DNA of 5,715 nucleotides from Chloroflexota bacterium (GTDB lineage Bacteria > Chloroflexota > Limnocylindria > Limnocylindrales > CSP1-4): positions 1 through 5,715 of the forward strand of contig JAKAMV010000668.1 of assembly GCA_021812735.1 (NCBI GenBank), read 5' to 3'. The notes beneath the pieces are model-generated. The model worked only from the letters and a program-made list of their open reading frames with translations. It had not been told where the DNA came from and did no database searches. This document shows positions 1 through 5,715 of this stretch, piece by piece. How positions within the stretch are numbered: the first letter of the stretch is position 1; each line of letters begins with the position of its first letter. The position numbers and the translations under genes are program-made.

Positions 1-1183
1 TCGGGAGCGTGAAGCGGGCGTCCTGGCTGCGCGCGAACAGCGGCCTGCCCTCCGTGAAACCGGTCACGTGCTCGCCCGAGACGTAGTTGATCGACAGCAG
101 CCCGCCGGCGTCCGGGTCCGCGCCCGTGGCGAGCGGCAGCAGCTTGGCGTAGAGGTCGTCGGGGGCTGCCTCCGCGCCCAACGCCGCCGCCACCTGGCCG
201 AACAGGCCGATCCAGGCGTCGAGGTCCGACGAGCCGTTGTTGGCGTGGGCCATGGCCACCGACTTGCCGTCCGGCGTCATGACGAGGTCGATCTCCTCGT
301 GGATGCGGGCCAGCCCCTGCTCCAGGACGATCATCGCGAACACCGACGTGCCGGCGGACACGTTCCCCGACCGTGGCCGGACGGCGTTGGTGGCGACCAT
401 CCCGGTGCCGGCGTCGCCCTCCGGGGGGCAGAGCGGGATGCCCGCGTCGAGGTGGCCGGAAGGGTCGAGCAGCGCGGCCCCTTCGGCCGTCAGCCGCCCG
501 GCTGGCCGGCCGGCCGTCAGGACAGTGGGCAGGACGTCCCGCAGCGCCCAGCCGAGCCCGCGCGGGGCCACGAGGCCGTCGAACGCGGCGAGCCGGGAGG
601 CGTCCCAGTCGCCGGTCAGCGGGTCGATCGGGAACATGCCGGAGGCCTCGCCGACACCCATGACCCGCTCCCCTGTGAGCTTCCAGTGCACGTAGCCCGC
701 GAGGGTGGTCAGGTGGGCGATCCGGGGCACGTGCGGCTGGCCGTCGAGGATCGACTGGTACAGGTGGGCGATGCTCCAGCGCTGCGGGACGGAGAAGTTG
801 AGCAGGGGCGTCAGCTCCGCGCAGGCCGGGCCGGTGATGTTGTTGCGCCACGTGCGGAACGGCACGAGCAGCTCGTCCTGCGCATCCAGTGCCACGTAGC
901 CGTGCATCATCCCGCTGCACCCCAGGGCGGCGACGCGGGTCAGCTCAACCGCGTAGCGGTCGCGGACGTCGGCGGCGAGCGACGCGTAGCAGGCTCGCAA
1001 GCCGTCCCAGACGTCCTCAAGGTCGTATGTCCAGACGCCGTCCCGGAGCCGGTTCTCCCATCCGTGCGAGCCCGACGCCAGCGGCGTGGTGTCCGGGGCG
1101 ATCAGCGACGCCTTGATGCGCGTGGACCCGAACTCGATCCCGAGGATCGCCTCGCCCGCCCGGATCAGGTCTGCCGCCGTCAC
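1..1183 (-). CDS. FGGY-family carbohydrate kinase, xylulokinase-like (3' end cut by window)
   Basis: Probable cytoplasmic kinase that phosphorylates a sugar or polyol with ATP. 394 codons are visible; family members are usually about 500 residues or more, so part of the C-terminal ATPase half is missing at the left edge. Seen: phosphate-binding motif [11 protein letters not shown] at residues 15-25; [11 protein letters not shown] at 90-100, resembling the SGQMHG substrate motif of Xyl[10 protein letters not shown] at 179-187; EGDAGTGM at 255-262, whose Asp257 fits the FGGY catalytic base; and SAGTS at 276-280 in the second domain. The GTG start at 1183 is chosen because no ATG or GTG lies in frame for at least 45 codons upstream and it leaves a normal N-terminus ([15 protein letters not shown]). 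It overlaps the TGA of a possible leader ORF as GTGA. Its own ribosome site is weak (GAG about 9 bases upstream). Glu17 stands where many FGGY kinases have Asp. Family assignment is firm; the substrate (xylulose, ribulose or another sugar) is not settled by the sequence. Confidence 0.9.
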   Translation of the reverse strand, partial: MTAADLIRAGEAILGIEFGSTRIKASLIAPDTTPLASGSHGWENRLRDGVWTYDLEDVWDGLRACYASLAADVRDRYAVELTRVAALGCSGMMHGYVALDAQDELLVPFRTWRNNITGPACAELTPLLNFSVPQRWSIAHLYQSILDGQPHVPRIAHLTTLAGYVHWKLTGERVMGVGEASGMFPIDPLTGDWDASRLAAFDGLVAPRGLGWALRDVLPTVLTAGRPAGRLTAEGAALLDPSGHLDAGIPLCPPEGDAGTGMVATNAVRPRSGNVSAGTSVFAMIVLEQGLARIHEEIDLVMTPDGKSVAMAHANNGSSDLDAWIGLFGQVAAALGAEAAPDDLYAKLLPLATGADPDAGGLLSINYVSGEHVTGFTEGRPLFARSQDARFTLP

Positions 1184-1239
1184 GGCCGAAGCTCGAGCGC
1201 CGCGACGCGCGTGGGGCGCACGGCCCGTCTCGTCTTCAT
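1180..1239 (-). CDS. Possible 19-codon leader ORF coupled to the kinase
   Basis: ATG at 1239 opens a short frame, [19 protein letters not shown], ending in TGA at 1182-1180. The last four bases form GTGA with the kinase GTG, the geometry of translational coupling. The ATG starts 8 bases after a TAGCAT hexamer (1253-1248), so the transcript could begin at or next to the ATG and be leaderless, which is common in actinobacteria. The peptide is basic (five Arg, one Lys) and has no recognised domain, attenuator-like codon run or signal peptide. The ORF may serve to deliver ribosomes to a kinase start with a weak Shine-Dalgarno. It could also be a chance frame in GC-rich DNA. Function is inferred from position only. 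Confidence 0.4.
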   Translation of the reverse strand: MKTRRAVRPTRVAALELRP

Positions 1240-1258
1240 GGTGCCCGATGCTAGCACC
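1240..1258 (-). promoter_or_regulatory. Inverted repeat over the -10 and expected start site
   Basis: GGTGC, 9 bases, GCACC is a perfect 5-bp inverted repeat on the minus strand that begins at the -10 element and ends on the base before the leader ATG. It also contains the palindrome TGCTAGCA (1249-1256). A repeat in this position could be an operator for a dimeric repressor of the kinase unit. Five base pairs is short and could arise by chance, so this is a suggestion. Confidence 0.25.
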
Positions 1259-1281
1259 GCGAACCCCTCGTTCCCGGTCAA
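1248..1281 (-). promoter_or_regulatory. Candidate promoter for the kinase unit
   Basis: On the minus strand TGCTAGCAT (1256-1248) matches the extended -10 pattern TGNTANNNT, and it ends 8 bases before the ATG at 1239. TTGACC (1281-1276) looks like a -35 hexamer but sits 22 bases from TAGCAT, too far for a standard sigma-70 spacer; spacing is 18 if GTGCTA is taken as the -10. The extended TG may make a -35 unnecessary. This is the only plausible promoter I found between the synthetase stop and the kinase start. Confidence 0.45.
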
Positions 1282-1284
1282 GGT

Positions 1285-1319
1285 CGACGAGGCCGAGCTG
1301 GCCCTGCGGCGGCTCGTCG
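1285..1319 (-). terminator. Imperfect hairpin after the acyl-CoA synthetase, candidate terminator
   Basis: Starting 7 bases after the TGA at 1328-1326, the minus strand reads CGACGAGCCG and, after about 14 bases, CGGcCTCGTCG. These can pair as a 10-bp GC-rich stem with one bulged C. No T-run follows, so it is not a classical intrinsic terminator, though hairpins without a U-tract occur at gene ends in high-GC bacteria. Its position between the last fad gene and the kinase promoter supports an operon boundary. Confidence 0.4.
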
Positions 1320-1325
1320 TGCGGG

Positions 1326-3134
1326 TCAGTCCGCGATCGTCGCCGGGGCCTCGCCGGCCTGTTCCGCGATCAGCTCGCGGCGCAGGACCTTGCCCACGAA
1401 GGACCGCGGCAGGCTGGTCCGGATCTCGATCGAGACGGGCCGCTTGTACGAGGCCAGGCTCTCCGCGCAGTACGCCTTGAGGTCGGCCTCGGTGGCGGTT
1501 GCGCCGTCTTTGAGCACGACGTACGCCTTGGGCTCCTGGCCCTTCTTCGCGCTCGGGATCCCGATCGCCACGGCCTCGGCGACCGCGGGGTGCAGGACCA
1601 GGACCTCCTCAATCTCACGCGGGTAGACGTTGGCGCCCGAGACGATGATCAGGTCCTTGATCCGCCCGGCGATCGCGAAGTACCCGTCGGCGTCCATGGT
1701 GGCGAGGTCGCCGGTGTGGAGCCAGCCGTCGCACAGGACCCGCTCCGTCTCGGCGGGGCGCTCTTGGTAGCCGGACATCACCTGCGGCCCGCGGACCCAG
1801 AGCTCGCCGACCCTGCCGGCCTCGCGGACGCGCTCCCCCGTTGCCAGGTCCACCAGGCACGCGTCGGTGCCGGGCAGGGGCAGCCCGATCGTGCCGTGGC
1901 GGCCGCCGCCGCGAACCGGGTTGACATGGGTGACGGGGCTCGCCTCCGTGAGCCCATACCCCTCGCACAGGCGTCCGCCGGTGAGCGCCTCGAACTGCTC
2001 CTGGACCGACCCGGGGAGCGGGGCGGCGCCGCTGATGCAGGCCTCGATCGAGCGCAGGTCGTGGCGGCCGAGATCGGTCCGGCCGAGCAGCGCCGCGTAG
2101 AACGACGGGATGCCCGGGAAGTAGCGCGGGTGGTAGCGGTCGATGGCCTTGAGGATCATGTCCGGGTCGGGCTTCGGCAGGAGGACCTGCGTCGCGCCGA
2201 TGACGAGGGCGAAGTTCATCGCCACCGTGAGCCCGTAGATGTGGAAGAAGGGCAGCGCGCAGAGGACGGCGCTCGCCTCCCCGTGCTCGCCGGCCATGAC
2301 GGCCTGGCACTGGACCGCGTTCGCGACGAGGTTCCGGTGGGTCAGCACCGCCTCCTTGGGCAGGCCGGTCGTGCCGCCCGTGCCCTGGAAGACGGCTGGG
2401 TCAGTGGGGCGGGCCGGCGAGTCCACGCGCGTCGCCACGGCCGACGAGGAGGGGGCGGCCACGAGGCGGAACAGGTTCGGCGTCTCGGGCGTGTGCGGCA
2501 CGGGGTGCCAGCGGCCCTCGCGGCGCGCCTTGATGGGGTAGAGCCAGCGGATCGGCGCCGGCATCGAGTCCTGGAGCCCGGCTGTGATGAGGCCCGACAG
2601 GCCGGCCGGGGTCCTGAGCACACCGCTGAGCGCCTTGCGGGCGGAGCCGACCCGGGGCGCGAGGATGTCCATCACGACCGAGAGGCGCGGCCTCGTCTGG
2701 CCGAGGAGGCCCTCGAGCTCGCGCTCGACGAGCAGCGGGCTCATCGGCGCGGCGACACAGCCGGCTCGGAGCGTGCCTAGGAAGGCCACGACGAACGCCG
2801 GGCAGGTCGGGAGGTGGAGGCTCACGCAGTCGCCCAGGCCGAGCCCGCTGCTCTGCAGGAACGCCGCGAAGCGGTCAACCTGCCGGTCGAGCTCCGCGAA
2901 CGAGGTCTCGCGGCCGAAGAAGGCGAGCGCCGCGCGGGCCGGGAACCTGGCCGCCGACTGCCGCAGCAGGGCGTCCACCGTGACGTCGGGGATCTCCGGC
3001 TCGGCGGGCACGCCCGGGTCGTAGTGCGCCAGCCACACCCGCTCCGGGTGCGCGCTGCATTCGGCGCGACGGACCGCGTCAGACAGGCCGCTCAGGCTGC
3101 CTGGCGCCTCGTTCGGCGTGTGCACTGCGTCCAT
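1326..3134 (-). CDS. fadD: Long-chain acyl-CoA synthetase (AMP-forming), FadD family
   Basis: Activates a free fatty acid with ATP and CoA, via an acyl-adenylate, to the acyl-CoA that enters beta-oxidation. The protein is 602 residues, about 40 longer than E. coli FadD or Bacillus LcfA; the extra length includes about 45 residues before the family-like segment [23 protein letters not shown]-superfamily motifs in order: P-loop [15 protein letters not shown] at 252-266; [10 protein letters not shown] at 391-400; [21 protein letters not shown] at 470-490, whose Asp477 binds ribose; hinge region [10 protein letters not shown] at 491-500, then NVYPREIEE; and the C-terminal catalytic lysine Lys582 in GKVLRREL. 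The ATG at 3134 is chosen for the GGAGG 6 bases upstream; the open frame continues further up, but only as a shadow of the dehydrogenase gene. It starts 40 bases after the dehydrogenase stop and is the last gene of the operon. Oddity: Glu261 follows the P-loop lysine where Gly is usual. Long-chain specificity is inferred from sequence resemblance and operon context. Confidence 0.93.
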   Translation of the reverse strand: MDAVHTPNEAPGSLSGLSDAVRRAECSAHPERVWLAHYDPGVPAEPEIPDVTVDALLRQSAARFPARAALAFFGRETSFAELDRQVDRFAAFLQSSGLGLGDCVSLHLPTCPAFVVAFLGTLRAGCVAAPMSPLLVERELEGLLGQTRPRLSVVMDILAPRVGSARKALSGVLRTPAGLSGLITAGLQDSMPAPIRWLYPIKARREGRWHPVPHTPETPNLFRLVAAPSSSAVATRVDSPARPTDPAVFQGTGGTTGLPKEAVLTHRNLVANAVQCQAVMAGEHGEASAVLCALPFFHIYGLTVAMNFALVIGATQVLLPKPDPDMILKAIDRYHPRYFPGIPSFYAALLGRTDLGRHDLRSIEACISGAAPLPGSVQEQFEALTGGRLCEGYGLTEASPVTHVNPVRGGGRHGTIGLPLPGTDACLVDLATGERVREAGRVGELWVRGPQVMSGYQERPAETERVLCDGWLHTGDLATMDADGYFAIAGRIKDLIIVSGANVYPREIEEVLVLHPAVAEAVAIGIPSAKKGQEPKAYVVLKDGATATEADLKAYCAESLASYKRPVSIEIRTSLPRSFVGKVLRRELIAEQAGEAPATIAD

Positions 3135-3140
3135 CTGCCG

Positions 3141-3145
3141 CCTCC
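3141..3145 (-). promoter_or_regulatory. Shine-Dalgarno GGAGG for the acyl-CoA synthetase
   Basis: GGAGG on the minus strand with a 6-base spacer to the ATG at 3134. It decides the start, because the reading frame stays open upstream into the dehydrogenase gene. Confidence 0.85.
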
Positions 3146-3148
3146 GTT

Positions 3149-3174
3149 GAGCTTGACGCTCGGCTTTCGGCCGA
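3149..3174 (-). promoter_or_regulatory. Two overlapping small hairpins in the dehydrogenase-synthetase gap
   Basis: Directly after the dehydrogenase TAG, TCGGC-CGAAA-GCCGA (3174-3160) forms a 5-bp stem. GAGC-GTCAA-GCTC (3161-3149) forms a 4-bp stem just before the GGAGG. They share bases 3160-3161, so both cannot form completely at once. There is no T-run, so full termination is unlikely. A role in mRNA processing or in tuning synthetase translation is possible but unproven. Confidence 0.3.
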
Positions 3175-4977
3175 CTACGCCGGATACCCCCCTGCCGCGA
3201 GCACCGCCGCCGCGACGCCGCGCGCCAGCGGGACCCGGTCGATCGGGTCGCTGCGAAGCAGGCGCCGGACGCCCGCCTGCAGGACCCGTGCGTCGTCGCC
3301 GGTCGCCACGCTGGCGGCCAGCGTCCGGGCCGTGACTTCCGCCCCGCCGATCCGATCGGCGACGGCAAGCCTGGCCAGCTCCCGATGCACGTCGGCCCGA
3401 GCTGGCGCGTCGGACACGGCCTGCTCGGCGCGCAGGACCGTCGATTCGAGCGCGAGCACCGCGATCGACAGGTCCGCGATGCCGGCCAGGGTCTCCTGCT
3501 GCTCCTCGAGCCCGGTCCCGAACCGCTGGACGGCGGCGCCGGCCAGGAGCAGCGTGACCTGGCGCAGCCCGTCGACCAGGCCCGCCTCGGTGGCCAAGGA
3601 GCGCTCGCCAGCCATCCCCGTGTCGCCGGCCGGGCCGGCGAGCAGGGCTTCCTGCGCGCGGCGCGCCGGGCCGAGCAGGTCGAGTCGGCCGGTCATGGCC
3701 CGCTTGAGCAGCGTGCCGGGGATCAGCAGCCGGTTGATCTCGTTGGTCCCCTCCCAGATCCGGTTGATCCGGGCGTCGCGATACGCCTGCGCCGCCGGGT
3801 ACTCCTCGATGTAGCCATACCCGCCGTGAACCTGGACGAGCTCGTCCACGACGGCGTCGAGCTCCTCCGACGCGAGGATCTTGGCGATGGAGCACTCGAC
3901 CGCCAGCTCCTCGAGCGCCGTGCGGACGCCGTCAGGCCCCGCAGCCTCGGCGCCCTCGAGGCGAGCGTCGAGTAGGCCGGCAATGCGGTACACGACCGAC
4001 TCGGTGACGTACGTCCGCACCGCCATGTCCGCGAGCATGCCCGCGACCAGCGGAAAGCCGGCGATCGCCCGCCCGAATGCCTTGCGCTCGGAGGCATACG
4101 CCGCCGCGATGCCCACCGACGGCTTCATCGCGCCGAGCGCCGCCGCGGCCAGCTTGAAACGGCCGACATTGAGCACGTTGAACGCCACGCGGTGCCCTTT
4201 GCCCACCTCGCCGAGGAGGTTCTCGGCCGGAACAACGGCGCCGTCGAAGGTCAGCGGACAGGTGGACGTGCCGTGGATGCCGAGCTTGTGCTCCTCCGGC
4301 CCGATCTCGAGACCCGGCGTGCCCCGCTCCACGAGGAAGGCTGTGAAGTGCTCGCCGTCGACCTTGGCGTAGACGGTGAACAGGTCGGCGAAGCCGGCGT
4401 TGGTGATGAACTGCTTGCTGCCGTCCAGCCGCCACCACCCGTCCTGCTGGCGCGTCGCCCGCGTGCGGATCCCCTGCGCGTCGGACCCGGTGCCGGGCTC
4501 GGTCAGCGCGTACGCCGCCACCTTCGTCCCATCGGCGAGACCGGGCAGGTACCGGCGCCGCTGGTCATCGGTGCCGAAGAACACGAGCGGCAGCGTGCCG
4601 ATGCCGGTGTGCGCGCTGAACGTGACGGCGAACGACCCGGCGCCCGCGATCGCCTCGGTAACCGCGACGCTGGTCGTCTTGTCCAGACCGACCCCGCCGA
4701 AGGCCTCGGGAACATCGATGCCGAGATAGCCCTCGCGCCCCAGAATGGCGAGCATCTCGCGATGCGCCGCGTAGTCCCTGGCCTCGAGCCGCTCGCGACG
4801 GGGCGCGGCCTCGCGCTCGACGATCGTCGCCGCGGACCGCCGGATGGCCCGCTGCTCCTCGGTCAGCCGCTCGGGCGTCGGCATGTCGCCCACCGCCGCC
4901 GCCTCCACGAGGAAGGCGCCCCCGGGCCGCGCCGCCAGCTGCTTGCCCGTCGCCGGGCCAGTGGTCTCGACCGTCAC
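3175..4977 (-). CDS. fadE: Acyl-CoA dehydrogenase, FadE/VLCAD-like, FAD-dependent
   Basis: Catalyses the first step of beta-oxidation, oxidising acyl-CoA to trans-2-enoyl-CoA with electrons passing from FAD to ETF. The protein is 600 residues, close to Bacillus FadE (about 594) and longer than short/medium-chain enzymes (about 380-400) owing to a VLCAD-like helical C-terminal extension, about 430-600. Domains in order: N-terminal helical domain about 35-155; beta domain with [13 protein letters not shown] at 157-169 and [24 protein letters not shown] at 188-211 (FAD and substrate contacts); C-terminal helical domain with [20 protein letters not shown] at 386-405. Glu409 in [11 protein letters not shown] matches the catalytic base position of MCAD. 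The GTG start at 4977 overlaps the thiolase TGA by 4 bases and has GGGAGG 7 bases upstream. GGAFLVE at 19-25 resembles the N-terminus of Bacillus FadE, which argues against the later ATG at residue 32. The stop is TAG. Family and role are firm; long-chain preference is inferred from the subfamily. Confidence 0.95.
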   Translation of the reverse strand: MTVETTGPATGKQLAARPGGAFLVEAAAVGDMPTPERLTEEQRAIRRSAATIVEREAAPRRERLEARDYAAHREMLAILGREGYLGIDVPEAFGGVGLDKTTSVAVTEAIAGAGSFAVTFSAHTGIGTLPLVFFGTDDQRRRYLPGLADGTKVAAYALTEPGTGSDAQGIRTRATRQQDGWWRLDGSKQFITNAGFADLFTVYAKVDGEHFTAFLVERGTPGLEIGPEEHKLGIHGTSTCPLTFDGAVVPAENLLGEVGKGHRVAFNVLNVGRFKLAAAALGAMKPSVGIAAAYASERKAFGRAIAGFPLVAGMLADMAVRTYVTESVVYRIAGLLDARLEGAEAAGPDGVRTALEELAVECSIAKILASEELDAVVDELVQVHGGYGYIEEYPAAQAYRDARINRIWEGTNEINRLLIPGTLLKRAMTGRLDLLGPARRAQEALLAGPAGDTGMAGERSLATEAGLVDGLRQVTLLLAGAAVQRFGTGLEEQQETLAGIADLSIAVLALESTVLRAEQAVSDAPARADVHRELARLAVADRIGGAEVTARTLAASVATGDDARVLQAGVRRLLRSDPIDRVPLARGVAAAVLAAGGYPA

Positions 4978-5715
4978 GACGCCGCCTCCCTCGTCAACCC
5001 GCTCGTCGGCTGGCTCTCGCCCGACGGCTGGCTCTCGCCCGACGGGTCGCGCCCGCGGGCCGGCTGGCGCCCGCCCAGCCACTCGATGACGCCCGCCGCG
5101 CCCTGGCCGCCGCCGACGCACATCGTGACCAGGCCGTACCTCGCGTCGCGGCGGGCGAGCTCCGAGAGCGCCTGGACGGACAGCTTGGCGCCGGTCGCCC
5201 CGAGCGGGTGGCCCAGAGCGATCGCGCCGCCGTTGGGGTTCGTGCGCTCCTCGTCCAGCCCGAGCTTGCGGACGATCGCCACCACCTGCGCCGCGAACGC
5301 CTCGTTGAGCTCGATGACCGAGAGGTCGTCGAGCGTGATGCCGGCCTGGGCGAGCGCCCTCGGGATGGCTTCCACGGGCCCGATGCCCATGATCTCGGGG
5401 TCCACGCCCACGGTCGCGTAGCTGACGAGCCGCCCGAGCGGCGTCAGGCCGAGCTGGGCCGCCCTGGCCCCGCTCATGACGACCAGCGCGGCCGCGCCGT
5501 CGCTCGTCTGGGAGCTGTTGCCCGCCGTGACGCTGCCACCCACGCGGAACGCGGGCGCGAGGGCGGCCAGGCGCTCGGCGCTCGTGTCCGCCCGGATGCC
5601 CTCGTCGGTCTCGAACGCGCGCTCGCCGACCGTGGGACGACCGTCGGCGACCACCGTGCTCCTGGCACGGACGGGCACGATCTCGTTGCGGAAGCGCCCG
5701 GCGGCCTGAGCCGCG
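4974..5715 (-). CDS. fadA: 3-ketoacyl-CoA thiolase (acetyl-CoA acyltransferase), C-terminal part
   Basis: Cleaves 3-ketoacyl-CoA with CoA to acetyl-CoA and a shortened acyl-CoA, the last step of each beta-oxidation turn. The 5' end lies beyond the right edge; 246 codons are visible, beginning [15 protein letters not shown], near the middle of a roughly 390-residue enzyme. The N-terminal nucleophilic Cys is therefore not visible. Visible active-site elements: [30 protein letters not shown] with the catalytic His codon at 5210-5208; and [12 protein letters not shown] with the second catalytic Cys at 5120-5118. The His-Cys spacing of 30 residues is normal. The family usually ends shortly after a segment like VIEWL; here about 33 more residues follow, rich in Gly, Ser, Pro and Arg, including a duplicated SGESQP. 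The stop overlaps the dehydrogenase GTG, so the two are translationally coupled. A biosynthetic acetyl-CoA acetyltransferase cannot be excluded from this half alone, but the context favours FadA. Confidence 0.93.
   Translation of the reverse strand, partial: AAQAAGRFRNEIVPVRARSTVVADGRPTVGERAFETDEGIRADTSAERLAALAPAFRVGGSVTAGNSSQTSDGAAALVVMSGARAAQLGLTPLGRLVSYATVGVDPEIMGIGPVEAIPRALAQAGITLDDLSVIELNEAFAAQVVAIVRKLGLDEERTNPNGGAIALGHPLGATGAKLSVQALSELARRDARYGLVTMCVGGGQGAAGVIEWLGGRQPARGRDPSGESQPSGESQPTSGLTREAAS
4985..4990 (-). promoter_or_regulatory. Shine-Dalgarno GGGAGG for the acyl-CoA dehydrogenase
   Basis: GGGAGG lies within the last codons of the thiolase gene, 7 bases before the GTG at 4977. It supports that GTG as the dehydrogenase start and reinitiation across the GTGA overlap. 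Confidence 0.8.
5007..5045. repeat. 18-base exact tandem duplication in the thiolase tail
   Basis: The plus strand unit cggctggctctcgcccga occurs twice in a row (5007-5024 and 5025-5042), followed by cgg. Because 18 is a multiple of three, it stays in frame and encodes the doubled minus-strand motif [13 protein letters not shown] in the extra C-terminal segment of the thiolase, just upstream of the dehydrogenase ribosome-binding site. It looks like a recent slippage duplication in a poorly constrained tail. Confidence 0.9.

Noticed and set aside
68..1480. A 470-codon plus-strand open frame, and a 564-codon one at 1086-2780
   Set aside because: Both lie antisense to the kinase and FadD and translate to Arg/Gly/Ala/Pro-rich sequence with no motifs. 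They cross the gene boundary without regard for it. Long antisense frames are expected where third codon positions are almost all G or C.
3135..3368. A 680-residue version of the synthetase starting at 3368
   Set aside because: The extra 78 residues are Arg/Ser-rich, overlap the end of the dehydrogenase in another frame and have no counterpart in FadD proteins. The ATG at 3134 has a proper GGAGG.
3385..3975. Plus-strand open frames opposite the dehydrogenase, including 4192-5421
   Set aside because: Low-complexity translations with no family resemblance, on the strand opposite a gene with intact catalytic motifs; shadows of its codon bias.
5007..5045. Tandem 18-base repeats as a CRISPR or regulator-binding iteron array
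   Set aside because: Only two adjacent copies with no spacers, in frame inside a coding tail; a short coding duplication is enough to explain it.
4978..5121. Dehydrogenase extended 48 codons upstream, or a frameshifted thiolase-dehydrogenase fusion
   Set aside because: The upstream segment is an Arg/Gly-rich shadow of the thiolase tail. The thiolase has its own stop, and the GTG at 4977 has GGGAGG and a family-like N-terminus, so two coupled genes explain it.
1..5715. Search for tRNA, rRNA, riboswitch, insertion sequence, phage or defence genes
   Set aside because: No recognisable motif was seen; coding sequence covers nearly everything except 1184-1325 and 3135-3174.

Overview
This window is very GC-rich (about 70% by eye) and tightly packed. 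Every gene I can support lies on the minus strand, so transcription runs from high to low coordinates. GTG starts, 4-base stop/start overlaps, strong Shine-Dalgarno sites inside upstream genes and a TGNTANNNT-type -10 placed just before an ATG suggest a high-GC bacterium. Actinobacteriota or a similar high-GC phylum is plausible, but the sequence does not fix the taxon.

Right and centre (about 5715 to 1326) is a fatty-acid degradation operon. In transcription order it holds the C-terminal part of a 3-ketoacyl-CoA thiolase (start outside the window), a VLCAD/FadE-type acyl-CoA dehydrogenase, and a FadD-type long-chain acyl-CoA synthetase. The thiolase stop and dehydrogenase start overlap as GTGA. 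The synthetase follows 40 bases later behind a clear GGAGG. Together they cover activation of the fatty acid (FadD), the first oxidation (FadE) and thiolytic cleavage (FadA). The thiolase-dehydrogenase order matches the Bacillus fadNAE operon, so a FadN-like hydratase/3-hydroxyacyl-CoA dehydrogenase may lie upstream, beyond base 5715. The operon seems to end just after the synthetase, where an imperfect hairpin follows the stop codon.

Left (1325 to 1) is a separate unit. A gap of about 140 bases holds the hairpin, an extended -10-like element and a possible 19-codon leader ORF. The leader's TGA overlaps the GTG start of an FGGY-family (xylulokinase-like) sugar kinase, which runs off the left edge with 394 codons visible. 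The kinase has no obvious link to beta-oxidation.

No RNA gene, CRISPR array, insertion sequence or phage gene was seen. The window is mostly ordinary metabolism. The points most worth checking are the possible leaderless leader peptide in front of the kinase, an exact 18-base tandem duplication in an extended thiolase tail, and residue changes in two nucleotide-binding motifs.
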